From the NCBI RefSeq assembly GCF_965363235.1, contig NC_134842.1:39212458-39276457 (forward strand): a stretch of 64,000 bases of DNA. Reading direction: 5' to 3'. The translations under genes and the position numbers were made by a program. The number at the start of each line of letters is the position of its first letter. Positions within the stretch are counted from its first letter, which is position 1. The DNA comes from Mytilus galloprovincialis (lineage: Eukaryota > Mollusca > Bivalvia > Mytilida > Mytilidae). The notes below the pieces were generated by a model, which searched no databases, had not been told where the DNA came from, and worked only from the letters and a program-made list of their open reading frames with translations. Of this stretch, positions 21,180 through 33,818 are shown one piece after another.

Positions 21180-22600
21180 AGTAGTAATGCAACTATATTT
21201 CTACCTTTACGTTTTAATTTATATTTGTACTGAGACCTGAAAACAACTCACTTTTACATGTATTTCACTTACCTTATTTAATCATGATATTATTTCACAA
21301 TTACGATCTTTGAAATTATTTCTGGTTTTCTTTCTTATGTTTAATGATAATTTTCTTTTTAAAAGAATGATATTTACTTGAATTTTTTCAGGATTTTTTT
21401 TAAATGATAATTTTTAAGATAATTCCCATTATAATACATTTTTTTTACAAAATAGGTTTTATTCAAATTCACTATTATTATTTCATAGTATTTGTAAAGG
21501 ATATTTTTTTTCTAATAACTATTCAATAAGTTAACTACCCAGATAGAATTTCACAGCAAAGGAAAAAATATCCCAGGGAAATATTTTCCGCCGGATAAAA
21601 AAATAACAACTACTGTGACTTTTTTTCCTCCGGATCAAATTTCACCCGGATATAATTTTGCTTTACACTTGTCGCTAAAATTCTTCTTGTCGCTAATTAG
21701 TGAGACCGTAGCGTCCATTTGGGATATAAATTTGACATTCAACTTACTATAAAAATCCTATAAAAATCCGTCGTCGCGTGTGATCCCTGTACATTGTTCA
21801 GATGGCAGCGTGTATAAATCTGAACGTGTTTAACTTAAGTAAGTCATTGAAATGTGCGACTCTAGTTTAGCGATGTTCAGCTCTACTAAATCGACAAGGT
21901 CGAGTGAGACAAATCAAAACAACCAACAGAAACCCTGGAGCGAGACCGGGTCTGTAGACCGGGCTAGTTTCTCCTGATATGCATGCATCACCTGCCATGC
22001 GAAATCACACTCGGTAAAAATGTTATTATCGGTAACAGAACCCAATCAATAACATTAAAAATCAAAACGACTATGCTGGTATATAAACATGCAAGACCAC
22101 GCGAAACATGTCGCTGGTAAGTTGAGACCACCACACATCGCATCGCTCAACCAATTCGTGATAATGGACGTAGAACGTATGTACGTAGATGTGTCGATTC
22201 GCACATTTTAGTGAGTGCGAGTAACATAAATTCTTTCGTGTAAATCATTAAACAAAAATAGTAATGTTGAGAGAATAAATATAACAAATTTATTATAAAA
22301 ATCATGAAGATTCAAATATTTCACTAATCGAAGAGGTATAACTGCAAAACTGTGACGTTACTGTTGCTGTTTCTGTTTCTTCTGAAAATAAAAACGTATA
22401 CAATTATATAGGACAATATCTTCAAAAAAAAGGAAATATCATAAATTGTCGCATTGTTTATGTCATGATTCGATTTTAAAGCCGCATAATGTATGATATG
22501 AACTATAATAAAAATAAAGTCAATAAGAGGGCGTAACAACAAGAACATTTCAAGATAAAAACATTTACCTTATTTCATCTTCAACTTATTTTCTCGTCCT
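21180..22600. other. Intergenic AT-rich sequence
   Basis: No gene recognised. At 21661-21720 there is an inverse copy of the TTAGCGACAAGAAG block seen at 17455-17530. Confidence 0.45.
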
Positions 22601-22611
22601 TTGATATGTTA

Positions 22612-22858
22612 CAAAGAGTCGACAAATGCCAAAGGGACATTCAAAAATATAAGTAGAAAATAAACTGACAACGCCATATGAATGCCAAATAAAGAAAAAG
22701 ATCAAAAAGACAAGCAAGCTAGCTCATATATAAAAAAACAAGTTAGAAACTAAGACTGAGCAGCATGGACAACGCTAAAACCGTGGGAGATTTCAGGTGA
22801 CTGAGAAGGGTGTGTCCTGCTCAACATGAGACATCCATCGTGTTGCTCGTTTAAGTAT
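22612..22858 (+). repeat. Dispersed GACAACGCCAT repeat, copy 1
   Basis: Contains AAATAAACTGACAACGCCAT and ends near CATCCATCGTGTTGCTCGTT. Other copies are at 32605-32825 and, inverted, at 37573-37838. It lies just downstream of the stop of the coiled-coil gene. Confidence 0.6.
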
Positions 22859-22863
22859 TTGTA

Positions 22864-25800
22864 CTAAGGACATTTTCCATAAGGTACGTTTTGAAGTTGT
22901 TTACCTGAGGTCGTTGTTGTATTTGAAGGTGAAGTACTTGGGTCAGTATCGTTGGCTGGAATTATAACTGCTGACCAGTTCTCATCTAGGTATGCGACAA
23001 TACTGATATCCTGTCCCAAACTAAATGACTTATCGTATTGTTTTACTTTGTCTACCAGCTTCTCTATCAGTTTGTCTCGGCGATACAGCTGAAGTTCTAA
23101 TTGTAAGACTTTCGTTTTCTGGTGCTCGAGCTCACGTTTGTCCCAGTCAGTGACATTATTTGCTTTAGGAAAGGTTCCATTGTTGAGCATCATTGGTGCC
23201 TGTGGTGTTGCAGTTATAGACAATTTTCCACTAGGTTCTTTATCTAAAATGGCGACAAGTTATTTTAAGACTACTTCCACATATGTTGTTAGACCTAAAT
23301 CTTTTAAACTTGTGATAAATTTTTAAAAGACGTTTAAAAATGTGAAAGTACAAAGTGGAGGCTCTTAGTCTATATGCATATGGGGACTTCAATTCCTTAA
23401 TTTTTGTAACCAACTCTGTTCATCATAATTTTGGTCCATTACTCTCTATTCTTCATAATTTCGCAATCCAATGTTCGCTTTTTTAGGGGGGGGGGGTGGT
23501 GGGGGATGTTTATTTTTTTATCCTATTTTCTGCACTCGTCTTCCATTATTCTCTTTTCTTTAATCATAATCCAGAATACCATGATGTGTTCTATCGTCTA
23601 TCATTGACATCGATAGGGAAATGCATACCACTTTGAATGTGACGCATGGATGTAATATCTCTTGTCCTTGGAACTTTTATGTTTGAAGAATTTTTATGTT
23701 TTGTTTATTTATTGTTAGATTATTATAAGCTTTGTTTTAGTATTTGTTTGTTTTTGTTTCACTTTTTGCTCTGCTTTAATTTGCTTCGTTTTGTTTGTTT
23801 AATATAAAAAAGAAGATGTGGTATTATTGCCAATGAGACAACTATCCACAAAAGACCAAAATGACACAGACATTAACAACTATAGGTCATCGTACGGCCT
23901 TCAACAATGAGCAAAGCCCATACCGCATAGTCAGCTATAAAAGGCCCCGATAAGACAATGTAAAACAATTCAAACGAGAAAACTAACGGCCTTATTTATG
24001 TAAAAAAAGAACGAAAACAAATATGTAACACATAAACAAACGACAACCACTGAATTACAGGCTCCTGACTTGGGACAGGCACATACATAAATAATGTGGC
24101 GGGGTTAAACATGTTAGCGGGATCCCAACCCTCCCCCTAACCTGGGACAGTGGTATAACAGTACAACATAAGAACGAACTATAAAAATCAATTGCAAATG
24201 GCTTAACTCATCACATGGACAAATATACAAGTTTATATATAATTTTTTTTGTTTGTTTTGGAAGGTGATTGTTTTGTTTTTTTATTATTATTTATGAGTA
24301 TGATTTCTACCTTTAAGTTGATCCCTCTCCTTCTTGAGACCAGTAATATGTAAAAAGCAGATCTTGAGTTTTTCTTCGTAAAATTTTGATTTAGATCTTA
24401 TATGCTCCTAATTAAATAAAAGATGACGAAGTCAGATACATAGCCAATAAATATAAAGAAAATATATGTCAAGAACATTTGAATTATCAAAATCTATATG
24501 CATATTTATACACACCATTTAACCGATATTTAATTCATTTATTTTGTATTAGCTCATCTTGTTTGAATATTAAATTGTAATCCAATTTCTGTTTGTTACA
24601 TTAAATCGTACACATGAATTGTTTAAAACAAGTTGTCAACGAAAAATTTAGTTTTTGAAGGTTCTTGACTTCCTCTACGACCTTACTAGTATAGAAAGTC
24701 TATGTTTGAAGTCAATTAGTTTAAAGTATATTATAATGTTTTTTTACCAAAAGATTTGCCCGTTCTTCTTTCATATTCTCGATTCTGTTTTCTCCATCTT
24801 CAATTTCACCTACGAAAAAAATAATTGCGTTATCATGTAGCAACCGCACGAGGATCCTCGTAACTTCCGTTCAAGATCATGTATAGATTGCTCATTTATA
24901 TCGTTTGCTTTCAAAATCATGATGAAGATTAATCCAAACTCACGTGGTTTGTGCAAAGAAATTCTTCGTCTCTTTTCCGAAGATGTATTTGTTACATTCA
25001 TGAATTAAAAAAGTAAATCTGAGAAAAAAATATTTCCCTTTTTCGGAAAGGCCCCTAAACCAGAAACTAATAAAAGGTCTAGAAAAAAAATTGAATCCAA
25101 TATTAGAATTACCCGGCAATACTGCTGATTATGATTTTTAACAAAAATGTATAGCCATATCATGGAACAAGTCTTTTTATATTGTTTACTTCTATTTACC
25201 AAGTAGTTATTGCTAAATGTTGTTTATAACTTTAAAAAAAGATCATGAAAAAATTTCACCCGTAATATAAAGGCATATCGATGTATCTATGAACAGATAG
25301 CCTACCGTGCAAGGGCTGTATAGCCAGTCAAGGTAGTCTTAGTATGAACAAATATACCTTGAAGACCGGATATTTTTTCCTTTAATAGTTGTACGTCGAC
25401 AGATAGTTCTCGTATGACATCCTCTTGTCTCTGTATCTCTAGATGTAAATCCATCTTCCCATCCTTCATGTTGTTAATGTTGTTCTTAGACTTAATCAGC
25501 ATATCTAAAATGTTACTTAAATTGTTTTGATGATATAAAAAAACTGAAGACTTTATTCAAAATTCGCCATAGATTGTCAATAGCAAATCCAATGTTGTAA
25601 GATTACTTTATGAAAGATTTTATGCCGAAAAGAAATGCTAAACTAGATGTGTCGAAACGACAAGCCTGAATGGCCCCGTCTCAAAAAGTTGAAAAATATT
25701 CAATTTCAACAACAAATGTGGAAAACATGATAGTAGTCTCACATATAAAAAATCAGCTCAAAATCTGAAGGCGTTACGAAAAAAAGTCTGTATAACTGTG

Positions 25801-28800
25801 ATTTTCAACAATTTATCGAAGTCCAAAGCCCGTAATTTCGGCAAAAAATAGCGGAGCGGAACGGAACTTAAATAAATAATAATAATAAAATTCTTTATTT
25901 AACGAACACATTTTACAATTACATGTTAATCTTCCATTAGGCCTTCAAAACCTATTAATACAAATAGAAAACAGAAAAAAAAAATACATACAAAATAAAA
26001 TGCATAATACAGTTAAAAATATATATAGCAGCTTAAATATTGAATAAGTACATATGCATTCGATCAGTAGAAGAAGAAAAAATACATTAGTTTCGTGCAT
26101 CTTAATTCTTTTGTATCTAAATTATCTATATCTTTAATATTATTTGGTAAATTATCCCAGGTAATAACCCCAGAATATTTAAATGTTCTTTTTAAAAAAA
26201 AATCAGAATTAGGTGCAGAAACTGTAACTCATCACGGTTAACTCACATACCGAAAATCAGCCGAGTATCTAAAGATGTTTAGAAAAAAAGTCTGTATAAT
26301 GGTTTGTTGCGGAATGACAAATGACGAAATGACGGAATGACGGACAAGGGTGAAACTATATGGCACCAATAACCTTGTCGCGGGGCCATACAAAAGGGAA
26401 ACATATAGAGGAAAGCGTAATGAAACATTATTTCTGTCTCAAAAAAATCAACCACCAGTGAATGCAATCACAATCTGCATGCATGAATTCTCCATTTTAC
26501 TACTATACAGAGTCTTAAAACTGAATTCTCAAAACTGATGTCATGTTTTGAATATCTGAAAAGTATGAGGTAAATAGAAAATCACAAAAATGTCCACACG
26601 AACATGTTATTATGACAAGAAGACATACAAAACATACCTTCGGCTCTGTCTAGTTTTCTATTTGCTTGCTCTAAGTCAGATGTCATTCTCTGAGAGTGAG
26701 CTTGGAACCTGCATAGTTCTAGCTCGACTGTCTGTTTTTCTTTGGATGTCTGTTTTAGCTCATCCGCCAGTGCGCTTTGTTCTTTTCGTCCATCACTAAG
26801 CTGGCGCTTTAAATCCTCGTCGAATTCTATTAATGTATGCAAAATTTATAAATTTAATTGAAAAGACTATTCATCATAAGCAAAAAATGGCACTTTATTT
26901 GTCTTTTAACGGTACCATGTATTTCACATTCGTTAAATCAGTTGAAACTAGCAGTATGAAAATGATGCAGGTAGAAAAAAATGAATATTGATAATAAAAA
27001 ACTCAGTTTGGTTTGGTAGTCTATGCATGACAAAGATCAAATTGGCAACATGTTTGTTACTTTCAATTGATTCACAGGAGAGTCACAAGTCCTACACTTT
27101 GTTAGCATTGTGTGCCCATGTGAAGTATCTGTATTTCTATCTCAATGAAAAACAGTGTCACCATCAAACAACACTACAAAATATCAGATTTTTAGTGGCA
27201 AATGTGCGCCGCGATCGCTGGCAGCCACTGGAATTTGTCACTACACAAATCAAGTCATTGTCAAAATCCGCGCATCTAACATCACAAGTCGGTGGCTTTA
27301 CCTGTATATTACATATCATAACAAAAAGTTTTGAGTTAAACATTTTAATCTTATTTTTCTACCTTTTCTAAAATCACTTATAGACACCAAGTCAGCTATT
27401 TTGCTTGTTAAATCAGCTATGCATTTATTTGTAACACCGAGCTGCTCTAGTGATCCTTTTCTGTCGTCTGTCAGCGTGGTTATTTTACTACTGATGACAT
27501 CTTGTTTCTCTGTTGAAAAAAAATAAAATCAGCAAAATGTTCGGGTTTAGATAAGAAAATCTGTTTAGGGGCCATACCGCATTTATTCAATGTAGACATA
27601 AAAACCCTTTTTCGTATAGGTCAGACCTATTTCTAGTGAGATACGTGTATATGAAGTTTTATTTTCTCAATTCACTCTGTTCAACCGAAAATAAATTATT
27701 TATATACTCTAGGCTCCTTATTTTTTAACGACAACCTAATACCAACCACGAAAAATAATACGTATGTCTCAATTATTTGCAGTGAAATTATTTCTGTATT
27801 AATAAAAACAAACACCATTATAGAGACTGTCAGGTGCGGGGACCATCTTCATAATTTATTAAACACATAAAACACAAGACAAATGTCCTCAAACAGTTTT
27901 TACCACTAATGGCATCAGATCATTCAATTAACATACGATCTACAAAAGAAAAGCGCATAATTAAAATATGAACTCTACATATATAAGGCATGAGCTGTTA
28001 TACAGAAGATTAATCTTCCTATACACACATACGCACACACCACTCGCTAGATGTTCTCCACCCTTGTCGATAACTTTTCTCGTGCACGCACGACTTTAAA
28101 TACTAACGGAACTTCTTACTCTATTGTTATTACAATTAGCCCGCTACCTGAACTCGAAAATTCATACGCCTGTCGTAAATAAATATATAGTACTAGAACA
28201 CACCCGTGATATCGCGGGTCCGTGACTGAATTAAAGTATATAACTATGCGCAAGCCTTATTTTAGTATTATTTTTTAATTGATAAAGTCATGCCGATAAT
28301 AAGATACACAGTCTTCTCTGCTTTCAAATCTTTCTGTTTGAACCCGTCGAACTGGAACTTATCAATTATTGGTTATATTAATTTGGATAACAAAAGGTCC
28401 TGGAATGGAGTAATTTTAAATCAACAGCATTGTCCTATGTTAGTTATAATTAAAGTTGAATTATTTGATTCACTGTTTTATCATCATGCCCGCTAACAAA
28501 TTGAAAACGGTTCGTATATACACCTTATTTAGATTTTTAGTACTCGTATTGTTATCTAAGAAAGTCTTACTGATTAAAATACTACAATAGGTAACAATTT
28601 GACAATGATTGAATTTAGTAGTGTCAACCCTGTGATTATGATCCGTGTACATAGCATAATCCTAAATACACCGTTTGGTGGTGCACCTGTTAGATGCGGA
28701 ACGTACAGATAAGGTAATAGGTAACAGGTGAATATACTATTGGTATCGGTATCGGACTCGACCCGGAACTTCTTAGTTATTGGCAATATTAATTACGTGG

Positions 28801-31800
28801 AAAACAAGAGTTGTGTAATTTTTAATCTACACCTTTGTACTATATTAGTTATATATAAAGCTGAATTCTTTGATTCGTCGTTTTTACGTGATGACGGCTG
28901 ACAAATTGGACCTCGTAATTTTAGTATTATAGATATCGGTGCCGTTGAAGGGTTATTTTTCTATATTTATAAATTTAGATCGTTCAGTTTGAGGACTGGA
29001 AAGTAGTTATTTAAAAGGGGAAAATTTTAAAGATTTATAGATACATGTATAAGAAGATGGTGCATGAGTTCGAATGAGACAACTTTCCATCAAAGTAATA
29101 ATTGTTTAAAGTAAACCATTATAGATCAAAGTAGGGCCTTAAACACGGAGCCTTGGCTCACAGCAAACACCACGCTATATAGGAACAAAAAAATTACTAG
29201 TGTTAAACCATTCAAACAGGAAAACCAACGGTCTAATTTATATAAAAAAAGGAGATTCAAAAGTACAGGTCAGATTTTGTCGAATCAATCTGAACGAGAA
29301 CAGTATGATTCATCTTTGTCACAAGTTAGTTTCATTGTTATCAATAAAGAAAGTCTTCCATGGTGCGTTGCGAGAATATCGGATATATATTATTTCGGTG
29401 TTTTCATTATAAAATTTGCTAAATGTTATATATGTGAACAATCATTTTGATACTTAGCTATTTGATTACGACATTGTTTATTAAACCCTTATTTGGGGCG
29501 CATTGCATTTGCGCCAAATTTTAAAAAATCCAATCTTTCATTTGCGCCACAAGGTTATATTTCATTTGCGCCAAAAAATAAAAACATCATTTGCGCCATT
29601 TTACAGGTGAAATATTGTTTGTGGCGCAAATGAAAGATTTTTTTTGCGCAAATGAAATGTCAATTGGGGCAAAAGCAAAGCACCCCTTATTTGATTAGTT
29701 TTGCTTTCAAAACCAATTGAAAAATTTGAAAGATAACAACTGTCATATTTCTGACTCGGTACTGGCATTTTCAAATTTTGAAAATGGTGGGTTGAACCTG
29801 GTTTTATAGCGCTTAACCTCTCACGTGTATGACAGTCTCATCAAATTCTATCATATTTACAACGATGCGTGAAATAAACAGACATGTATAATAGGTAAAG
29901 TTGTCAAAATATGGGTACAGGAGTCTAATATTAATACTAATAAGTACTAATATTGATATAACAAAAACACCGCTATGATATTTTAAAAGTATCGCATTGA
30001 TATAAGAACTAATAGCATTTGTTTATTTATGTATAAGAAAAACACAGCACTTCAAATTTTACACGGACATAAACTTGAGCTTCTAACTAACTTCTGAATG
30101 TATATCTAGACTCAATTGTTGTTTATATTTGAACAATAAGTTTTAAAGTTAGTATTTTATTAATTTTTCGTTGCCGAAAACAACATTTTCCGCATGGAAT
30201 GTCTGCATATTTACAATTGATATTAGACAATATCGCTATGTGATATGTATAGATTATTACATGGCATTTTTCATATCAGACCCTTTATCAGCCCAAGGTT
30301 ATGATATTAGCCCAAGAGCCGCAGGCTCGAGGGCTAATACCATGAACGAGGGCCGATAAAGGGTCTGATATGAAAAATGACATGTAATTATCTTTTTATC
30401 ATATACTTCAGGAGAAGAAATACAGACAAGAACTATTAAAATTTAATTTTGTTTATCTTTGCATTTTCAGATAATATTTACAGACAACCAAAATTTTTTT
30501 TTATTAATAACTTTAATTGTTTTTATTGCATACTATTACAAGCATTCATTGATCTTTTCGCAATAATTATCGTGTTCTTCAATAATATTGTCAACTCATG
30601 TATGTCTTTCAAAACAAGTTTAACTTAATTCATTTTTGCTCCTAAACCATTTTTGGAAAAGTCTTATCACTTGCAGTTTTCCGCGTTCTGTTGTCGTTTT
30701 CATACAAATTTCCGGAAATGCACGAAGTTGCATGTGATAAACGTCACGGAAATTAACGGAAAGGCATGTGATAACATACCGGAAGCAGTCAATAAAGGCA
30801 CCTTTATCAGCCCGCTATTGAAATTCCAAGGAATCTGGTCAATAAACCCAGTAATCCTTTCATAGCCTTATGATATTTTCAAATGTTATTGAACTGTAAA
30901 ATTTAAGATATATTTTATACAAGTATATGATAAAAGAAAAGTTTTTATCGATACGCTTCTTCCATAGACTGAAAATGTCTAAATAAATAGACAATAACTG
31001 TTTAGTGTCTTTAAATATCAGCTGTATTTGTACGAGGCTAGGAAACAAGGTGTATGCGAGCTTTTAGCGAGCTACTACACCTGTTTCGAGCCGAGTACAA
31101 ATACAGTTGATATTTAAACACACTAAACAGTTATTGTCTTTATCCTGCAATTAATTCTGTATATTGTTTGTGTTTTGAAAGACACAAAAACTAACATATT
31201 TAGCTTTTATTTTCGATTTGTACTCCCTTGAGGCCCGCGTAGTAATATCAAAATCACGCATATTACGCTGAAGACGGGTTCGCAAAAAAGAATCTCGAAT
31301 GGTCAACAATAATACATCGCTCAAGGTGAATAATTATCTATTTTAACATAACAACTAATTTCAACAGTAAAAACAAATAACAAAACATTGTCAAATTTGA
31401 AACAAAAGTGTACGAGTTGTCCTACGATTCAGACTTGACTTTCACTAAATCGGCATGCATGCTGAAATTGACATGGTTGATTTTGTAACACAATCATACA
31501 TATTCATGTTTTGAAATCGACAAGTGTCATCGTCATTGGAATGCAACTGGAATATACACATTCTGGGGTCACACAGGTTCAAACAATACTCAGTCCGGCA
31601 GTGGGCGGAGCTTTAAGCGATATCTGTATAGTATACAGATACAGCATAGCGATATCTGTAGGGCTGTATCTGTATAGCAGGACACCCAATTGCAGGATAA
31701 ATAAATACTAAAGTAAGAAAATCATGATTTGCATATATTTGCATGTATCAAATGCTAAAAAAATCTATATTAGTTGCATAATCTTAAATTTTCGTGCACA

Positions 31801-33502
31801 AACCTAGAATATTTTTGATAATTTTCTTCTTTTCGCTTGGTCGACGTTTCAGACTAAACCATTTTCTTTTTCCTGGTGTATCCCCTACGTGACTATCTAA
31901 AAAAATACATGTATAAACAATTAACTAAATGCGTAAACATGAAATCGAAATATAAAAAAAAGAAGATGTGGTATGATTGCCTGTTAGACAACTCTCCACA
32001 AGAGACCAATTGACACAGAATATTTGTACACGGCAGCGACTCTGGTCTTCCCCTTTATATACAGACAGTATAATTATGTAACTCGTTGAACCTAAGCCAT
32101 ATTTAGAAGAAAGACTCTGATCTACCATAAAAAAGACACATACTGTGGTGCTATACAAATAGCATAATTAAAAGCACAGTTCCCGTTCGTAGCTCTTCCA
32201 AAAAAGATGACATCAATGTTTTATCTCTAACCACCTGCTTTTCTCTGTTCTTTGACCCTACGGACAAAGTTAACAATTGAGGACTGTACATGCTGCACAC
32301 CACTATTTGAAGGTTTACCATAGTTTAATATAAGGCATTATAGGATGATCTGGATGTGTTTACAAAATAGAGAATATTTGGCAACTAAGATAATCAACAA
32401 AGAGAAATGTAGTACTAAAACATAAGTAAAAGATATGAAAGTGAAAAAAATGGTTTGTGGGTTCTGCTAAAAAAGCCACAAAAATATCGTCCATGTACTT
32501 TTGGCGCCGAAAAGGTTAAATTATATTACAATTGATATTGCATATAACTGCACACTGAAAATAGGAGGCAAAACAAGAAAGAAGATGCAGAATATATCAA
32601 TGTAACATTCAAAACAGCGAATAGTTGAAGAAAAAAAAGACAACGCCATGAAAAAAAAACACCATGAAAACGATGATAGACGAACAAGTCCGTCCATAAA
32701 AGACTACATAGAAAACTGAAGACTTAGCAACACGTATCACACCCGAAATATTAACTTTAGTGGCCATCTCAGGTTCACAAGGAAATGTAAGCAGTAACAG
32801 CATGTGTTGCTCATGTGTGCCATAAAACTATCTCCTTCGCGTGTAAGTTAGTCTGCTTTTCAAAAACAAAGAACATATGGCATAGCCTGTAAACGGTGTC
32901 CTGAATTAAAAAAAAACAGCGCCTCGTAACAATACAGTACTAACCATCTAAAGAGCCCATGTCTGTTATGTTCGTCGTGTACTCAATGAAGACTTGAGTG
33001 ACGTAACTATTCGGCGGGAAGACGTCAATGTCCAAATGGTACACTTTCTCCAGGATTTGGTTACTGCTGTTAACAGTTGTATTATATTATCAAAACGGCA
33101 CCCATACAACAACAACAAAAAAAAACAAAACCCAACCGTTATCTCAGATTTGCTGACCGGATAATATAATGTCTGTATTGCATGGTCATTTTTTAAAAGA
33201 CCTTTTTGCAATTTACATTTATATATTATACATGTACACAAGGTTTTTCTCGCTAGTTTGAATTTTCATTGTATCGCATCCACGGAATGATTTTTTTATC
33301 AGTATTATTTTCCGGTACTTTTAATATGATGCAACAACGTCGGACTTTTACAAAATCCTCCAGAATATAATACTTATTGCCGATTGATTAATCTGCAAAA
33401 TTATTTTATTCAAGCAGAAATAGAGTTATAGCTAAACTATCAGAGGCAATATAATACATTCCTCGAAATAGTCAGTCTAAGGAAAAGCTGGCGTATTACA
33501 CA

Positions 33503-33557
<55 letters not shown>

Positions 33558-33818
33558 GGTAAATATGATAAAAATTTACAAACGTGACATGTTATATTAA
33601 AATGCTATATTATATTCTTTTAATAGATATATGTCTGTTGTAAAAATCAGAGAAAAGTTATAGAAATGTATAAAACCAGAGGTAATGAAAATTGAGCAGG
33701 AAATAAAACGACCTAAATGTAAAGATCCCTTTTGAGATCGGGATCGTTACATTTAATTTGACTTCATGGGACACAACACTGCTGGGAAAGGAAACAGCTG
33801 CAAAGTTTTCATCAAAAC
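22864..33818 (-). CDS. Coiled-coil protein gene, nine 3' exons
   Basis: Exons, in order of transcription: 33818-33713, 33066-32945, 31896-31804, 27509-27363, 26826-26638, 25504-25358, 24809-24748, 24407-24311 and 23243-22864 (stop). Every junction has AG and GT ends and every phase fits, giving about 447 C-terminal codons. The first two exons encode a strand-rich segment with a PPNSYV turn. The third is basic (KRKWFSLKRRPSEKKK). The next five form a long heptad-type coiled coil (for example DMLIKSKNN, QRQEDVIRELSVDVQ). The last adds more coiled coil and an ordered tail ending YGKCP. The first visible exon opens in phase 1, so upstream exons exist that I could not find. I do not recognise the family. 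The gene is divergent from the ketohexokinase gene. Introns hold a dispersed repeat, a nested LINE tail and others. Confidence 0.8.
23812..24235 (+). repeat. Dispersed GAAGATGTGGTA repeat, longest copy
   Basis: Starts AAAAAGAAGATGTGGTATTA and includes CAACTATAGGTCATCGTACG, CGCATAGTCAGCTATAAAAGG, then AACAAACGACAACCACTGAA and CTGACTTGGGACAGGCAC. It is the fullest of eight copies in the window and lies in the last intron of the coiled-coil gene. I recall it as abundant in bivalves. No protein is encoded. Confidence 0.75.
25650..26400 (-). repeat. Dispersed GGCCCCGTCTC repeat, split by a LINE tail
   Basis: The two halves (25650-25868 and 26222-26400) match, in inverse, a continuous copy at 42095-42710. 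It includes a GACGGAATGACGGAATGAC stretch. The break falls after GAGTTACAG in the repeat's own orientation. Confidence 0.75.
25869..26221 (-). mobile_element. 5'-truncated non-LTR retrotransposon (LINE) 3' end
   Basis: Read on the minus strand it encodes the end of a reverse-transcriptase ORF (FLKRTFKYSGVITWDNLPNN, then IKDIDNL and a stop near 26069), followed by an AT-rich 3' UTR and a TTATTATTATTTATTT tail. The W-(N/D)-x-L-P signature is typical of the C-terminus of LINE polymerases. Only the last ~50 codons remain. It is inserted into the dispersed repeat spanning 25650-26400. Confidence 0.75.
28338..28909 (+). repeat. Diverged ~160 bp duplication, copies about 415 bp apart
   Basis: The blocks at 28338-28506 and 28753-28909 share order and words (CCCGTCGAACTGGAACTT / GACCCGGAACTT; TATTGG; TTAGTTATA; GCTAACAAATTG / GCTGACAAATTG). 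They lie in an intron of the coiled-coil gene. Confidence 0.55.
29046..29270 (+). repeat. Dispersed GAAGATGTGGTA repeat, old copy
   Basis: AGAAGATGGTGCATGAGTTC, AATGAGACAACTTTCCATC and CATTCAAACAGGAAAACCAACGG match the family in order but are well diverged. Confidence 0.55.
29496..29685. mobile_element. 190 bp MITE with 8 bp target duplication, hAT-like
   Basis: Ends GGGCGCATTGCATTTGCGCC and the inverse of GGGTGCTTTGCTTTTGCCCC agree at 16 of 20 positions. Flanks at 29488-29495 and 29686-29693 are both CTTATTTG. The inside is made of inverted CATTTGCGCCA words. An 8 bp duplication is typical of hAT elements; the superfamily call rests on that alone. Confidence 0.8.
29762..29935 (+). repeat. 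Dispersed AACCTCTCACTTGTATGACAG repeat, partial
   Basis: GGGTTGAACCTGGTTTTATAG and CTCTCACGTGTATGACAGTC match copies at 38645-39007 and 47283-47490. Confidence 0.55.
30253..30390. mobile_element. Foldback element, GC-rich centre
   Basis: Arms begin ATTACATGGCATTTTTCATA and are almost perfectly inverse over about 60 bp around GAGCCGCAGGCTCGAGGG. No coding sequence. Confidence 0.7.
30989..31141. mobile_element. Foldback element
   Basis: Arms AGACAATAACTGTTTAGTGT... and the inverse copy flank a centre rich in GCGAGCTTTTAGCGAGC. Arm length about 65 bp. No coding sequence. Confidence 0.7.
31952..32030 (+). repeat. Dispersed GAAGATGTGGTA repeat, 5' fragment
   Basis: AAAGAAGATGTGGTATGATT, then ACAACTCTCCACAAGAGACC. 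The fragment stops shortly after GACACAGA. Confidence 0.65.
32605..32825 (+). repeat. Dispersed GACAACGCCAT repeat, copy 2
   Basis: GACAACGCCATGAAAAAAAA, CATAGAAAACTGAAGACTTA and CATGTGTTGCTCATGTG. Diverged from the copy at 37573-37838. Confidence 0.5.
33504..33556. repeat. (AATC)n microsatellite
   Basis: About thirteen uninterrupted AATC units in an intron of the coiled-coil gene. Confidence 0.95.

Noticed and set aside
26988-27371. 127-codon + strand frame
   Set aside because: It overlaps an intron and the edge of a well-supported minus-strand exon (27363-27509); no domain or splice context.
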